64,000 nucleotides of DNA, taken from positions 248,001 through 312,000 of the forward strand of contig NZ_STGB01000006.1 of NCBI RefSeq assembly GCF_005222815.1. Reading direction: 5' to 3'. Below are positions 42,204-50,323 of the stretch, one piece after another. Position 1 is the first letter of the stretch, and each line of letters opens with the position of its first letter. Made by a program: the position numbers and the translations under genes. Below the pieces are notes generated by a model, which saw nothing but the letters and a program-made list of their open reading frames with translations, made no database searches and was not told the origin of the DNA. This stretch comes from Roseomonas sp. AR75. GTDB lineage: Bacteria; Pseudomonadota; Alphaproteobacteria; Acetobacterales; Acetobacteraceae.

Positions 42204-43783
42204 GGTGCGCGCCGCGTCGCCATGGCCAGCGTGCCCTGGTTGGCCTGCGGCACATAGACGAGATCGGGCTTCGTCGCCCAGGTGGAGACCCAGAAGACCA
42301 GCGGCAGGATGGCGCGGTCGTTCATCACCGTGACCATCGTCTCCTGCAGGATCTGCCGGCGCCTGTCGTCGTCCACGGTGACCAGCGCCTGGCGGATGGC
42401 CGCATCCACCTGCGGGTTGGAATAGCGCCCACGGTTGGAACCGCCGAAGGCGCCGCCGCGGGTGTGCACGATGCCGACGAAGGTGCCCGCCGCCTCGCCG
42501 GTGCCGGCGCCCCAGCTATGCAGCATGTGCGACAGCTCGTTGCGCGCGGTGCGGCCGGAATAGACGGTGTGCGGCATCGTCTCGATCGAGGTGCGGATGC
42601 CGATGCGGCCCCACATCTGCGCCACCACCTGCACCGTGCGCGTGGCATTGACGATGCGGTCGTTGCTGGTGTGCAGCACGATGCGGAAGCCGTCCGGGTA
42701 TCCCGCCTCGGCCAGCAATTGCCGCGCGCGCTCGGGGTTCGGCGTCTCCGGCTGGATCGCCGGATTGTAGCCGAAGAAGCCTTCGGGAACGAGCTGGTTG
42801 GCGCGCACCGCCTCGCCCTCGTTCACGCGGTCCACGATGATGTCGCGGTCGATCGCGAGCGAGAGCGCCTGGCGCACGCGCAGGTCCTGCATCGGGTTGC
42901 GCGGCAGCGGGTTGCCGTTGTTGTCGCTGGCATTGCCGGGGATCGGCACGGCGTTGTGCACGTCCACCGACAGGAAGGTCATGCGGTTGGTCTGGCCGGA
43001 CCAGAGCCTGATGTTGGACTGCTGGCGCAGCCGCGTGATGTCGGTGCTCGGCACCTCGTTGATCATCTCGACATCGCCGGCGAGCATCGCGGCGACGCGT
43101 GCGGGGCCGAGGGCGATGACGCGGAAGGTCACGCGCTCCCACGGCTCGGCGCCGCCCCAGTAGTTCGGGTTGCGCTCATACACCATGCGGTCGCCGGGGA
43201 TGTGCTGCACCAGGCGATAGGGGCCGGTGCCGATGGCCGCGCGCACCGCCTGGTAGTCCGGCGTGGTGGCCCCTTCGCCATGCTTGCGGGAGATGATGGA
43301 GACGGAGCTGAGGTCGATCGCCAGCAGCGGAGCCGGCCCATCCGTGTGCAGGCGGATGGTGTGCGGGTCCACCACCGTCCAGCCCTTGATCTGCTTGGTG
43401 TAGGTGCCGAAGGAACTCGGGCTGTTCGGCACGCGCGGCGCGCGCTCCAGCGTGAAGGCGACGTCGTCGGCGGTGAAGGGCGAGCCGTCATGGAAGGTGA
43501 CGCCGCGACGCAGCCGGAACTCCCAGGTCGTGTCGTCCACCAGCCGCCAGGATTCCGCCAGGCCGGGTTCGATCTGCTGGTTGGCGTCCTGCTGGGTCAG
43601 CGAATCGAAGACATGCCGTGCCTGTGCGTTGTTGACGCCGTTGTTGTGGAAATGCGGATCGAGCGAGGTCGGCGCGGCGGCCAATCCGATGCGAAGCTCC
43701 TGCGCATGCAGGGTGGCAGCGGGGGCCATCGCGGCAAGCAGCAGCGTCAGGCTTCCGGCGGCAAGGCGGCTGATGGTGGCCAT
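42200..43783 (-). CDS. ABC transporter substrate-binding protein, family 5
   Basis: A 527-residue periplasmic receptor with signal peptide (SLTLLLAAMAPAATLHAQ) and the SBP_bac_5 fold: IGLAAAPTSLDPHFHNNG, FRLRRGVTFHDGSPFTADD and DLRVRQALSLAIDRDIIV. It differs strongly from the orphan receptor at 21 kb. No permease or ATPase gene is adjacent. It lies between an alpha/beta hydrolase and an amidase, so the ligand is likely the amide or ester the operon degrades. ATG 43783 is preceded by AACGGAG. Confidence 0.9.
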   Translation of the reverse strand: MATISRLAAGSLTLLLAAMAPAATLHAQELRIGLAAAPTSLDPHFHNNGVNNAQARHVFDSLTQQDANQQIEPGLAESWRLVDDTTWEFRLRRGVTFHDGSPFTADDVAFTLERAPRVPNSPSSFGTYTKQIKGWTVVDPHTIRLHTDGPAPLLAIDLSSVSIISRKHGEGATTPDYQAVRAAIGTGPYRLVQHIPGDRMVYERNPNYWGGAEPWERVTFRVIALGPARVAAMLAGDVEMINEVPSTDITRLRQQSNIRLWSGQTNRMTFLSVDVHNAVPIPGNASDNNGNPLPRNPMQDLRVRQALSLAIDRDIIVDRVNEGEAVRANQLVPEGFFGYNPAIQPETPNPERARQLLAEAGYPDGFRIVLHTSNDRIVNATRTVQVVAQMWGRIGIRTSIETMPHTVYSGRTARNELSHMLHSWGAGTGEAAGTFVGIVHTRGGAFGGSNRGRYSNPQVDAAIRQALVTVDDDRRRQILQETMVTVMNDRAILPLVFWVSTWATKPDLVYVPQANQGTLAMATRRAP

Positions 43784-43842
43784 CGCGATCTCCGTTCGGT
43801 TGCAATGCGTGTCGCGCCGGGACGGCGCCTCGATACGTTCCT

Positions 43843-44736
43843 TCAGTCCTTGGCAAGCAGGTCGGTCAGCACGCGGTCGAAATCCTCCGCCGCCTCGTAG
43901 CTGACCCAATGGCCGGCGCCGGGGATCACGCGGAAGGGCACGACCGGGTCGGCTTCGCGCAGCACGGCGTGCCGCAGTTCCAGCGCGCCGCGCGCGATGT
44001 TGTCCTGCTCGCCCCAGATCGCGGCGAGCCGGCCGCGCAGTGCGGGCAGGCTGCGGCGCAGGATGTCGGTGCGGCTGATCTCCGGCGTGCGGATGCGCCC
44101 GGCTTCGGCATTGCGCTCCTGCAGGTGCAGCGCCAGCGGATCGATGCGCGACGGGTTCGCGAGCATCAGCACCTCCAGCGTCTGCCGGTGCACGGCCAGC
44201 CTTGCGTCGCGGTCGGGCAGGCGCCGCCAGGATCCCATGGGCGCCATCGGCGCGCGGGGCACGCCGAGCCCGTTGGAGCCGACGATCACGAAGCGCCGCA
44301 GGGACGCACCGAGCCGCACCGCGATGGGTCCGCCCAGCACGCCGCCGAAGGAGAAGCCGGCGAGGTCGATCTTGGTGCCTGCAGGCAGCAGCCGGTGCAG
44401 CCCGTCCACCACGATGTCGGCCATCACGCCGGCATCCTCCGGATCGAGCGGCGTTGCCGATTCGCCCATGCCCGGCAGGTCCGGCGCGATCACCATCCGC
44501 ATACGCGACAGCGGCAGCACGTTGCGGATCCAGTGGCTCCAGGAGCCATAACCGCCATGCAGCAGCAACATCGGCGCACCCTCGCCCCAGATGCGCCAGA
44601 CCATGCTGCCAGTGCCGCAGGGCGTCTCGACGCGCCGCGACAGGCCGGCGACATGCGCCTCGATCGCGGCGGGAGTTTCGCCCAGCGCCGCCATGTCCGG
44701 CGGGATCGGCGCCGGCGCGGTGAGCACCTGCTGCAT
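43843..44736 (-). CDS. Alpha/beta hydrolase
   Basis: A 297-residue serine hydrolase. The oxyanion strand is PMLLLHGGYGSWSHW, the nucleophile elbow DLAGFSFGGVLGG with Ser, the acid in AIWGEQDNIA and the His in VIPGAGHWVSYE. It resembles the hydrolases that open rings or cleave C-C or ester bonds after CoA-independent oxidation. The ATG overlaps the enoyl-CoA hydratase stop as ATGA. It is the third gene of the operon. Confidence 0.9.
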   Translation of the reverse strand: MQQVLTAPAPIPPDMAALGETPAAIEAHVAGLSRRVETPCGTGSMVWRIWGEGAPMLLLHGGYGSWSHWIRNVLPLSRMRMVIAPDLPGMGESATPLDPEDAGVMADIVVDGLHRLLPAGTKIDLAGFSFGGVLGGPIAVRLGASLRRFVIVGSNGLGVPRAPMAPMGSWRRLPDRDARLAVHRQTLEVLMLANPSRIDPLALHLQERNAEAGRIRTPEISRTDILRRSLPALRGRLAAIWGEQDNIARGALELRHAVLREADPVVPFRVIPGAGHWVSYEAAEDFDRVLTDLLAKD

Positions 44737-45521
44737 CAGCGGCCCTGGAACACCGGCGGGCGCTTTTCCATGAAGGCCTTGCGGCCCTCGGTGTAGTCGG
44801 CGCTGTTGAAGCAGGTCTCGACATGGCCGCGCATCATCGCGGAATCCTGCTGGCTCTCCGGCTTCATCAGCTCGTTGACGATCGCCTTGGACGCCCGCTG
44901 CGACAGCGGCGCCTTCTCGGTCAGCGTGGTGGCGTAGCTGCGCACCGCCTCCTCCAGCGCCTCCGGCGCGACGACGCGGTTGATCAGCCCGACGCGAAGC
45001 GCTTCCTCCGCATCCAGGCGCCTGGCGGAGAACAGGATGTCCTTGGCGACCGAAGGCCCGACAAGGTTCACCAGCCGGCGCAGATTGTCCTGCGAATAGG
45101 CGATGCCGAGATTGGCCGCGGGGATGCCGAATTTGGAATCGGATGCAGCGAAGCGCAGGTCGGCCGTCATGGCGATGCCGAGCCCGCCGCCCATGCAGTA
45201 GCCCCGGATCAGCGCGATCAGCGGCTTGTCCAGCGCGGCCAGCGCGGCGCGCGCGCCGTCAGACACCTTGGCATAAGCCGCGGCCGCATCGGCATCCGCG
45301 CGCGACTTCTCGAACTGGGAGATGTCGGCGCCGGAGACGAAGGCCTTGTCGCCATCGCCCTGCATCACCACCACGCGGATCGCGGGATCGGCCTGGAAGT
45401 CGCGCAGGATCTCCGCCATGGCGCCCCACATTTCCAGCGACATCGCGTTGCGCTTGGCGGGATTGCTGAAGGTCATCCAGCCGATCCCGCCGGTCTTCTC
45501 CGACAGCATTCGTCCGGTCAT
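44736..45521 (-). CDS. Enoyl-CoA hydratase
   Basis: A 261-residue crotonase-fold protein. WMTFSNPAKRNAMSLEMW opens the domain; the oxyanion-hole segments are VSGADISQFEKSRADAD and IRGYCMGGGLGIAMTADLR, and the catalytic region is FGIPAANLGIAYSQDN, where the usual second Glu is not obvious. It follows CaiB after 12 bp and overlaps the alpha/beta hydrolase by 4 bp. It acts on the CoA ester formed by the CoA-transferase. Confidence 0.9.
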   Translation of the reverse strand: MTGRMLSEKTGGIGWMTFSNPAKRNAMSLEMWGAMAEILRDFQADPAIRVVVMQGDGDKAFVSGADISQFEKSRADADAAAAYAKVSDGARAALAALDKPLIALIRGYCMGGGLGIAMTADLRFAASDSKFGIPAANLGIAYSQDNLRRLVNLVGPSVAKDILFSARRLDAEEALRVGLINRVVAPEALEEAVRSYATTLTEKAPLSQRASKAIVNELMKPESQQDSAMMRGHVETCFNSADYTEGRKAFMEKRPPVFQGR

Positions 45522-45533
45522 CGTGGCGTTTCC

Positions 45534-46733
45534 TCAGATCACGTTGGTCTTGCGCAGGTCGGCGATCGCCTCGGCGTCGTAGCCGAGCTCCGCCAGTACC
45601 GCGTCGCTGTGCTCGCCGAGTTCCGGCGTAGGCATGCGCAGCGTCTCCGGCTGCGGCGCGGCGGACATGTTGATGGGCTGCCCGACGACGCCGAGCGTGC
45701 CGAGGCGGCCATGCTCCACCTTGCGCGCGATGCCGAGGTGCTGGACCTGCGGATCGTTGAAGGTCTGGTCGATGCTGTAGATCGGGCCGCAGGGCACGCC
45801 CGCCTTGGTCAGCAGGTCCACCAGGTCCTTGCTGCTCATCCCGCGCGTGACCTCGGCGATGGTCGCGTTCAGCGCGGCGCGGTTGCGGCTGCGCTTGCCG
45901 GTGTCGCTGAAATCGGGATGCGTCACCAGGTCCGGCCGGCCCAGCGCCTCGCACAGGCGGCGATACAGCCGGTCGCCGGCGGCGGCGATGTTCACCGTGC
46001 CGTCGCTTGTCGGGAAGACGCCGGTGGGCGTGCTGGTGGGGTGGTCGTTGCCGGCCTGGCCGGGCACCTCGTGGTCGATCAGCCAGCGGCTGCCCTGGAA
46101 ATCGAGCATCGCGATCTGCGCTTCCAGCAGCGAGGTGTGCACCCACTGGCCCTCGCCGGTGTGCTCCCGGTCGAGCAGCGCGATCAGCACGCCCTGCGCC
46201 AGGAAATGGCCGGAGGTCAGGTCGGCGATGGGGATGCCGACGCGCACCGGCCCCTGGCCGGGTAGGCCGGTGATGGACATCAGCCCGCCCATCCCCTGCG
46301 CGATCTGGTCCACGCCAGGGCGCGTGGCGTAGGGGCCGCTCTGGCCGAAGCCGGCGATGCTGCCATAGACGATGCGCGGGTTGACCTTGCGGCAGGATTC
46401 GTAGTCCACGCCCAGCCGGGTCTTCACGTCCGAACGGTAGTTCTCCAGCACCACGTCGGCGCCTTCGACCAGCTTGAAGAAGATCGCCTTGCCCTTCGGA
46501 TCCTTCAGGTTGAGCGTCAGGCTGCGCTTGTTGCGGTGCAGGTTCTGGAAGTCCGAGCCGTGCCGCCGCCCGATCAGCCCGCCGCCGGGCTCGTCGTCCA
46601 GCGCCGCGGGCGGCTCGATCTTGATGACGTCGGCGCCCCAGTCGGCGAGTTGCCGCGCGCAGGTCGGCCCGGCGCGATGGGCGGTGAGATCCAGCACGCG
46701 GAAGCGCGACAAGGGCAGGCGCGCTGCGGACAT
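45534..46733 (-). CDS. CaiB/BaiF family CoA-transferase (class III)
   Basis: A 399-residue enzyme that moves CoA from a donor thioester to a carboxylic acid through an aspartyl-CoA intermediate. The catalytic Asp171 lies in VGIPIADLTSGHFLA; RFRVLDLTAHRAGPTCARQL, NLHRNKRSLTLNLK and RPGVDQIAQGMGGLMS are family blocks. It is the first gene of the five-gene minus operon and has a palindrome typical of IclR operators 92 bp upstream. It presumably activates the acid substrate of the pathway. Confidence 0.92.
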   Translation of the reverse strand: MSAARLPLSRFRVLDLTAHRAGPTCARQLADWGADVIKIEPPAALDDEPGGGLIGRRHGSDFQNLHRNKRSLTLNLKDPKGKAIFFKLVEGADVVLENYRSDVKTRLGVDYESCRKVNPRIVYGSIAGFGQSGPYATRPGVDQIAQGMGGLMSITGLPGQGPVRVGIPIADLTSGHFLAQGVLIALLDREHTGEGQWVHTSLLEAQIAMLDFQGSRWLIDHEVPGQAGNDHPTSTPTGVFPTSDGTVNIAAAGDRLYRRLCEALGRPDLVTHPDFSDTGKRSRNRAALNATIAEVTRGMSSKDLVDLLTKAGVPCGPIYSIDQTFNDPQVQHLGIARKVEHGRLGTLGVVGQPINMSAAPQPETLRMPTPELGEHSDAVLAELGYDAEAIADLRKTNVI

Positions 46734-46824
46734 CGTTGTTCCTCCGGTCCCGGCGCCGCATGGCGCACATGGCAGGATGGCACCATGCGGCGAGGGGGGC
46801 GAGCAAGTCAGGCCCCCGCCACGC

Positions 46825-46839
46825 TTCCGCTGAACGGAA
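46825..46839. promoter_or_regulatory. IclR-type operator candidate upstream of the catabolic operon
   Basis: TTCCGCTGAACGGAA is a near-perfect 15-bp palindrome and differs from the site at 47718 in two central bases only. A further TTCCGT half-site follows at 46847-46852. It is 92 bp before the CoA-transferase start. Confidence 0.65.
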
Positions 46840-46851
46840 TTTCCTGTTCCG

Positions 46852-47676
46852 TCAGCCTGGCGCCGGCAGGCTGCCCATGACGCGGGAAAGCCGCGCCGCG
46901 CGGTCCTTCAGCAGGCCGGCAAAGCGCGCCTCGTCGCCGGCCGAGAAGCGTGCCTGCGGCAGGGTGATGCAGAGATCCGCCACGACACGCCCGCGCGCGC
47001 CGAAAACGGGCGCCGCGATGCCGACCGCACCCTTCGTCTGCTCGCCGCGCGTGATGGCGTAGCCGCGCGCCCGGAAGCGGGCGAGGCGCTCGGCCAGCGC
47101 CGCGCGGTCCGGCGGCACCTGGCCATCCACCGGCGAAGGCTCGCCGCGCGCGAGGATGTCAGACAGTGCCCGCGGGCCGAGCCAGGCCAGCATGCAGAGG
47201 CCGGTGGCGCCCCAGAGCAGGGAGCGATTGCGGTGCATGCGGATCTCGTAGGGCACCGGCCGTGCCGCCGGGGCCATGTCCACGAACATCATCGTCAGCG
47301 TCTGCGGCAGCAGCACACCCAGCATGCAGGTCTCCGCCGTTTCCTGCGCGACATCCTCCAGCACCGGGCGCGCCAGGCGCAGCACGCCCGCCTTGCGCGC
47401 GGCCAGCGCGCCGATCCGGCTGAACTCCGCGCTGACCCGATAGCGCCGCTGCGGCGCGCGCTCGATCATGCCGGCTTCGATCAGCTGGTCCAGCAGGCGG
47501 TGCAGGGTGCTCGGCGCCAGGCCGAGCGCTTCGGACAACTCCTTGATGGAGGCGCTGCCCTGCGCTTCCGCCATGCTGCGGAGCAGGCCCACCACGCGTG
47601 CGACGACGCTCACCCCCGACGCGTCCGCCGCAGCGTCGCGCCCTGCCCTCTGCCTGCCGGGAAACGCGGCCGCCAT
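46852..47676 (-). CDS. IclR family transcriptional regulator
   Basis: A 274-residue regulator. A winged helix at about 20-85 (VVARVVGLLRSMAEAQGSAS, KELSEALGLAPSTLHRLLDQL) is followed by the GAF-like effector domain at about 100-265 (VLEDVAQETAETCMLGVL, GYAITRGEQTKGAVGIAAPVF). ATG 47676 has GGAGG 4 bp upstream. It lies between the five-gene catabolic operon and the divergent SDR gene, and the same palindrome occurs on both sides of it. It probably controls both, with a pathway acid as ligand. Confidence 0.93.
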   Translation of the reverse strand: MAAAFPGRQRAGRDAAADASGVSVVARVVGLLRSMAEAQGSASIKELSEALGLAPSTLHRLLDQLIEAGMIERAPQRRYRVSAEFSRIGALAARKAGVLRLARPVLEDVAQETAETCMLGVLLPQTLTMMFVDMAPAARPVPYEIRMHRNRSLLWGATGLCMLAWLGPRALSDILARGEPSPVDGQVPPDRAALAERLARFRARGYAITRGEQTKGAVGIAAPVFGARGRVVADLCITLPQARFSAGDEARFAGLLKDRAARLSRVMGSLPAPG

Positions 47677-47717
47677 GCATCCTCCGCCCATCCGCGGGCC
47701 ATGCGGCGGGGCACGCA

Positions 47718-47732
47718 TTCCGCAGAGCGGAA
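47718..47732. promoter_or_regulatory. IclR-type operator candidate in the IclR-SDR divergent region
   Basis: TTCCGCAGAGCGGAA, arms TTCCGC and GCGGAA around AGA. It matches the site at 46825 in 13 of 15 bases. It is 42 bp before the IclR start and 89 bp before the SDR start, a good position for autoregulation and shared control. Confidence 0.65.
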
Positions 47733-47820
47733 GCTGTCGCGATCGGACCCCCGGCGCAGGACCGCCTGCGGTGGTAATGTCATCATGTCGGACAGACCGC
47801 ATCCAGGGGGAATTTGCACG

Positions 47821-48582
47821 ATGACCACACATGGCGGGCCGCTGGCCGGCAAGGTTGCCATCGTCACCGGCGCGGCGCGGCGCAACGGGCGGGACACTGC
47901 CTATGCGCTTGCGGGTGCCGGCGCCGCTGTCGTGGTGAATACCCGTGCCTCGATGGCGGAGGTCGAGGGCGTGGCGGCGGAAATCCGCGCCCGCGGCGGC
48001 CGCGCGCTCGCGGTGCTGGCCGACGTCACGGAGGAAGCCGACGTCGCGCGCATGGTGGCGCGGACGGTGGAGGAGTTCGGGCGGCTCGACATCCTCGTGA
48101 ACAACGCCGCCGACCGCGCGATCGCCCCCTTCACCGAATTGCCGCTGGCGGAATGGCGCCGCGTGATCGGCATCATCCTGGACGGCGCCTTCCTCTGCGC
48201 CCGCGCCGCCATCCCGCACATGATCGCGGTCGGCGGCGGGCGCATCGTCAACATGGGCGGCGTGACCGGACATATCGGGGCGCATCAGCGCGCCCATGTC
48301 AGCACCGCGAAGGCCGGGCTGGTTGGGCTGACCAAGGCGCTCGCGGTGGAATTCGGCGCGCAGGGCATCACCGTGAACTGCGTCGTCCCCGGCAAGATCG
48401 GCGGCCCGCGGAGCGCGACGGCGGGCGAGGCGCCGGGCAGCGGCGGCGGCGCGCGGGTGCTGACCGGCGGCGAAGGGATGACGGAGGAGGTGGCGGCGAT
48501 GATCCTGCATCTCTGCCTGCCGGTCAGCCGCTTCATCACCGGGCAGTCGATCCACATCAGCGGTGGCGCCTACCTGCCTTGA
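47821..48582 (+). CDS. SDR-family protein lacking the usual catalytic Ser and Tyr
   Basis: A 253-residue Rossmann-fold protein of the short-chain dehydrogenase family. The cofactor motif is VTGAARRNGRDTA (the second Gly of TGxxxGxG is Arg), DILVNNAADRA keeps the structural Asn, and GFGAQ-type C-terminal blocks are normal (ALAVEFGAQGITVNCVVPGK). In the active-site segment MGGVTGHIGAHQ / RAHVSTAKAG the Lys is kept, but the Ser and Tyr positions hold Gly and Val. So it is probably not a classical oxidoreductase; a changed reaction or a binding role is possible. It diverges from IclR. Confidence 0.85.
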   Translation: MTTHGGPLAGKVAIVTGAARRNGRDTAYALAGAGAAVVVNTRASMAEVEGVAAEIRARGGRALAVLADVTEEADVARMVARTVEEFGRLDILVNNAADRAIAPFTELPLAEWRRVIGIILDGAFLCARAAIPHMIAVGGGRIVNMGGVTGHIGAHQRAHVSTAKAGLVGLTKALAVEFGAQGITVNCVVPGKIGGPRSATAGEAPGSGGGARVLTGGEGMTEEVAAMILHLCLPVSRFITGQSIHISGGAYLP

Positions 48583-48642
48583 CCATGCCGCGCCCAGCGG
48601 GGCCAAGGACCTTCAGCCCGCAGCACGCCGGGAGGCATCCGC

Positions 48643-49731
48643 ATGAGCAACGACACGACACCCGCCGGCGCAGCGCCGATGCAGGGGCATGGCGCCTACA
48701 ACAGGCGCTCTGCCGTGCAGGCCTCCGGCGCCTCCCCGGCCTTGCCGCTGCTCGAGGATGCCGCGCGCGAGGTGGCGGTGCCGGCGGGAGAGGGGCCGGT
48801 CGTCATCGTCGATTATGGCTGCTCGGAGGGGCGCAATTCGCTCCTGCCGATGGCGGCGGCGATCGGCGCCCTGCGGAGGCGCATCGGATCCGCGCGCGAG
48901 ATTTCGGTGGTGCATACCGACCTGCCGGGGAACGACTTCGCCTCGCTGTTCGAACTGCTCGCCTCCGATCCCGAGAGCTACCTGCGCAACGACGCGGCGA
49001 CCTTCCCCAGCGCGGTCGGACGCTCCTTCTACGCGCAGATACTGCCCGCCTCGAGCGTCACCCTAGGCTGGAGCGCATGGGCCGTGCAGTGGCTCAGCCG
49101 CATTCCCGCACCGATCCCCGATCACGTGCAGGTCGCCTGCAGCCGCGACAGCGCGGCGCGCGAGGCCTTTGCCTGGCAGGCCGCGGAAGACTGGGCGACC
49201 TTCCTCGCCTGCCGCGGTCGCGAGTTGCATCCCGGCGGGAAACTGGTCGTGCTGACGATGGCGCGCACCGACGAGGGCGATTTCGGCTACCGTGCCCTGC
49301 TGGCCGCCATGTACGACACCCTGCGCGCCCTGGTCGCCGACGGTGTCGTGCGGGCGGAGGAGGCGGCGCGGATGGCAATCCCCACCGTCGGCCGCACCCG
49401 CGCCGAGTTCTCCGCGCCGTTCTCTGGGGCGGCCTTTGCTGGCCTGACGCTGGAACGTCTCGACATGCTGGATGGCGAGGACGGGATCTGGGACGACTTC
49501 GCGCGCGATGGTGATGCGCAGGCTTTCGGATCGCGCTGGGCGGGCTTTGCCAGTGCTTCGGTGCTGCCGACCCTGGCGCGCGATCTCGCCGGCGGCGCCG
49601 AGGATGCGCGGGCGGCGACGTTCATCGCGCGCATGGAGGCGGGGATGGCGGCGCGCCTGGCTGCCGCACCGGAACCGATGCTGATCCCGCTCGCCGCACT
49701 CGTGCTGGCCCGCGCCGCGGATCGCGGGTGA
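48643..49731 (+). CDS. SAM-dependent carboxyl methyltransferase (SABATH/Methyltransf_7-like)
   Basis: A 362-residue methyltransferase. QGHGAYNRRSAVQASG matches the N-terminal substrate/SAM region of SABATH enzymes, VIVDYGCSEGRNSL is the SAM-binding glycine/acid motif, and SSVTLGWSAWAVQWLSRIP the SxSSLHWLS-like block. Plant members methylate salicylate, jasmonate or indole-acetate carboxyls; bacterial members are little studied. ATG 48643 lies 60 bp after the SDR stop in the same direction, so both may be under the IclR regulator. Confidence 0.82.
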   Translation: MSNDTTPAGAAPMQGHGAYNRRSAVQASGASPALPLLEDAAREVAVPAGEGPVVIVDYGCSEGRNSLLPMAAAIGALRRRIGSAREISVVHTDLPGNDFASLFELLASDPESYLRNDAATFPSAVGRSFYAQILPASSVTLGWSAWAVQWLSRIPAPIPDHVQVACSRDSAAREAFAWQAAEDWATFLACRGRELHPGGKLVVLTMARTDEGDFGYRALLAAMYDTLRALVADGVVRAEEAARMAIPTVGRTRAEFSAPFSGAAFAGLTLERLDMLDGEDGIWDDFARDGDAQAFGSRWAGFASASVLPTLARDLAGGAEDARAATFIARMEAGMAARLAAAPEPMLIPLAALVLARAADRG

Positions 49732-49868
49732 TCCGCGCGCCAGCCACGGGAACGCTCCGCATCGCCGGCGGCCTGCGACCGCATGCAGCGGCAAGGCAGC
49801 GAAGTGTGTGCCGCGTTGCTGGCGGTGCATGAGGCGCCGATCTGCGCGGCCGAGACGGGCGCCTGACT

Positions 49869-49905
49869 GGTAGCGGGGCGAACGGATCCGCGCCCCGTTG
49901 CTACC
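49869..49905. terminator. Hairpin downstream of tRNA-Arg
   Basis: GGTAGCGGGGCG (49869-49880) pairs with CGCCCC (49891-49896) and GCTACC (49900-49905), with a 3-nt bulge. No T-run follows on either strand. It lies about 60 bp past the 3' end of the tRNA on the minus strand and 140 bp past the methyltransferase stop, so it may serve as an mRNA end for either. Confidence 0.4.
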
Positions 49906-49965
49906 TGCCTGCTACAGAGGCTGTTAGAGGCCTCGGTGGCGGGCTTGCTATGTGCTTGGAAAGAT

Positions 49966-50042
49966 TGGCGGACCCGACACGATTCGAACGTGCGACCTTT
50001 GCCTTCGGAGGGCAACGCTCTATCCAGCTGAGCTACGGGTCC
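49966..50042 (-). tRNA. tRNA-Arg (anticodon CCG)
   Basis: A 77-nt cloverleaf on the minus strand. The acceptor GGACCCG pairs with CGGGTCC; the D-stem is GCTC/GAGC; the anticodon stem TTGCC/GGCAA closes the loop CTCCGAA with anticodon CCG (reads CGG); the T-arm is GCACG-TTCGAAT-CGTGT. Discriminator G and an encoded CCA follow. No integrase or attachment duplication is seen beside it. Confidence 0.97.
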
Positions 50043-50260
50043 TTCCAGGCCTGCATACCCCGCCCGGCCGCCTCGGGGAAGTCCCGATGGTGCCGGTGCG
50101 CGCGCCTTGGGGAAGGGTCGGGCTGTGCGTTCATGCAGGCCCGGGCCGTTGCTCGCCTCGGCCGCAACGACGTGGCGCTTGGGTCCGGCGCCGTCCCGCA
50201 GATCGGGCCGATCCGACGGCACACGGCAACAACCCCCACAGCCAAACCGTCCAGCTTTGA

Positions 50261-50292
50261 CGACAAAAGCGGCAGCTTGGCAGATTTTGTCG
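50261..50292. promoter_or_regulatory. 8-bp inverted repeat before the GntR gene
   Basis: CGACAAAA at 50261-50268 and TTTTGTCG at 50285-50292 with a 16-bp gap. It overlaps a TTGACG -35-like hexamer at 50257-50262. It lies 32 bp before the start and stands out from GC-rich surroundings; autoregulation by the GntR protein is likely. Confidence 0.45.
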
Positions 50293-50323
50293 ATAAGGAT
50301 TGCCATGGCAGCGGGATCTGATC

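Noticed and set aside
49966-50042. tRNA as insertion site of an integrative element
   Set aside because: No integrase, no duplicated tRNA 3' end and no shift in composition were seen on either side.
49952-50260. An open frame that translates as GGPDTIRTCDLCLRR... over the tRNA
   Set aside because: It is a well-known artefact of reading through a tRNA-Arg gene on the opposite strand; the DNA folds into a full tRNA.
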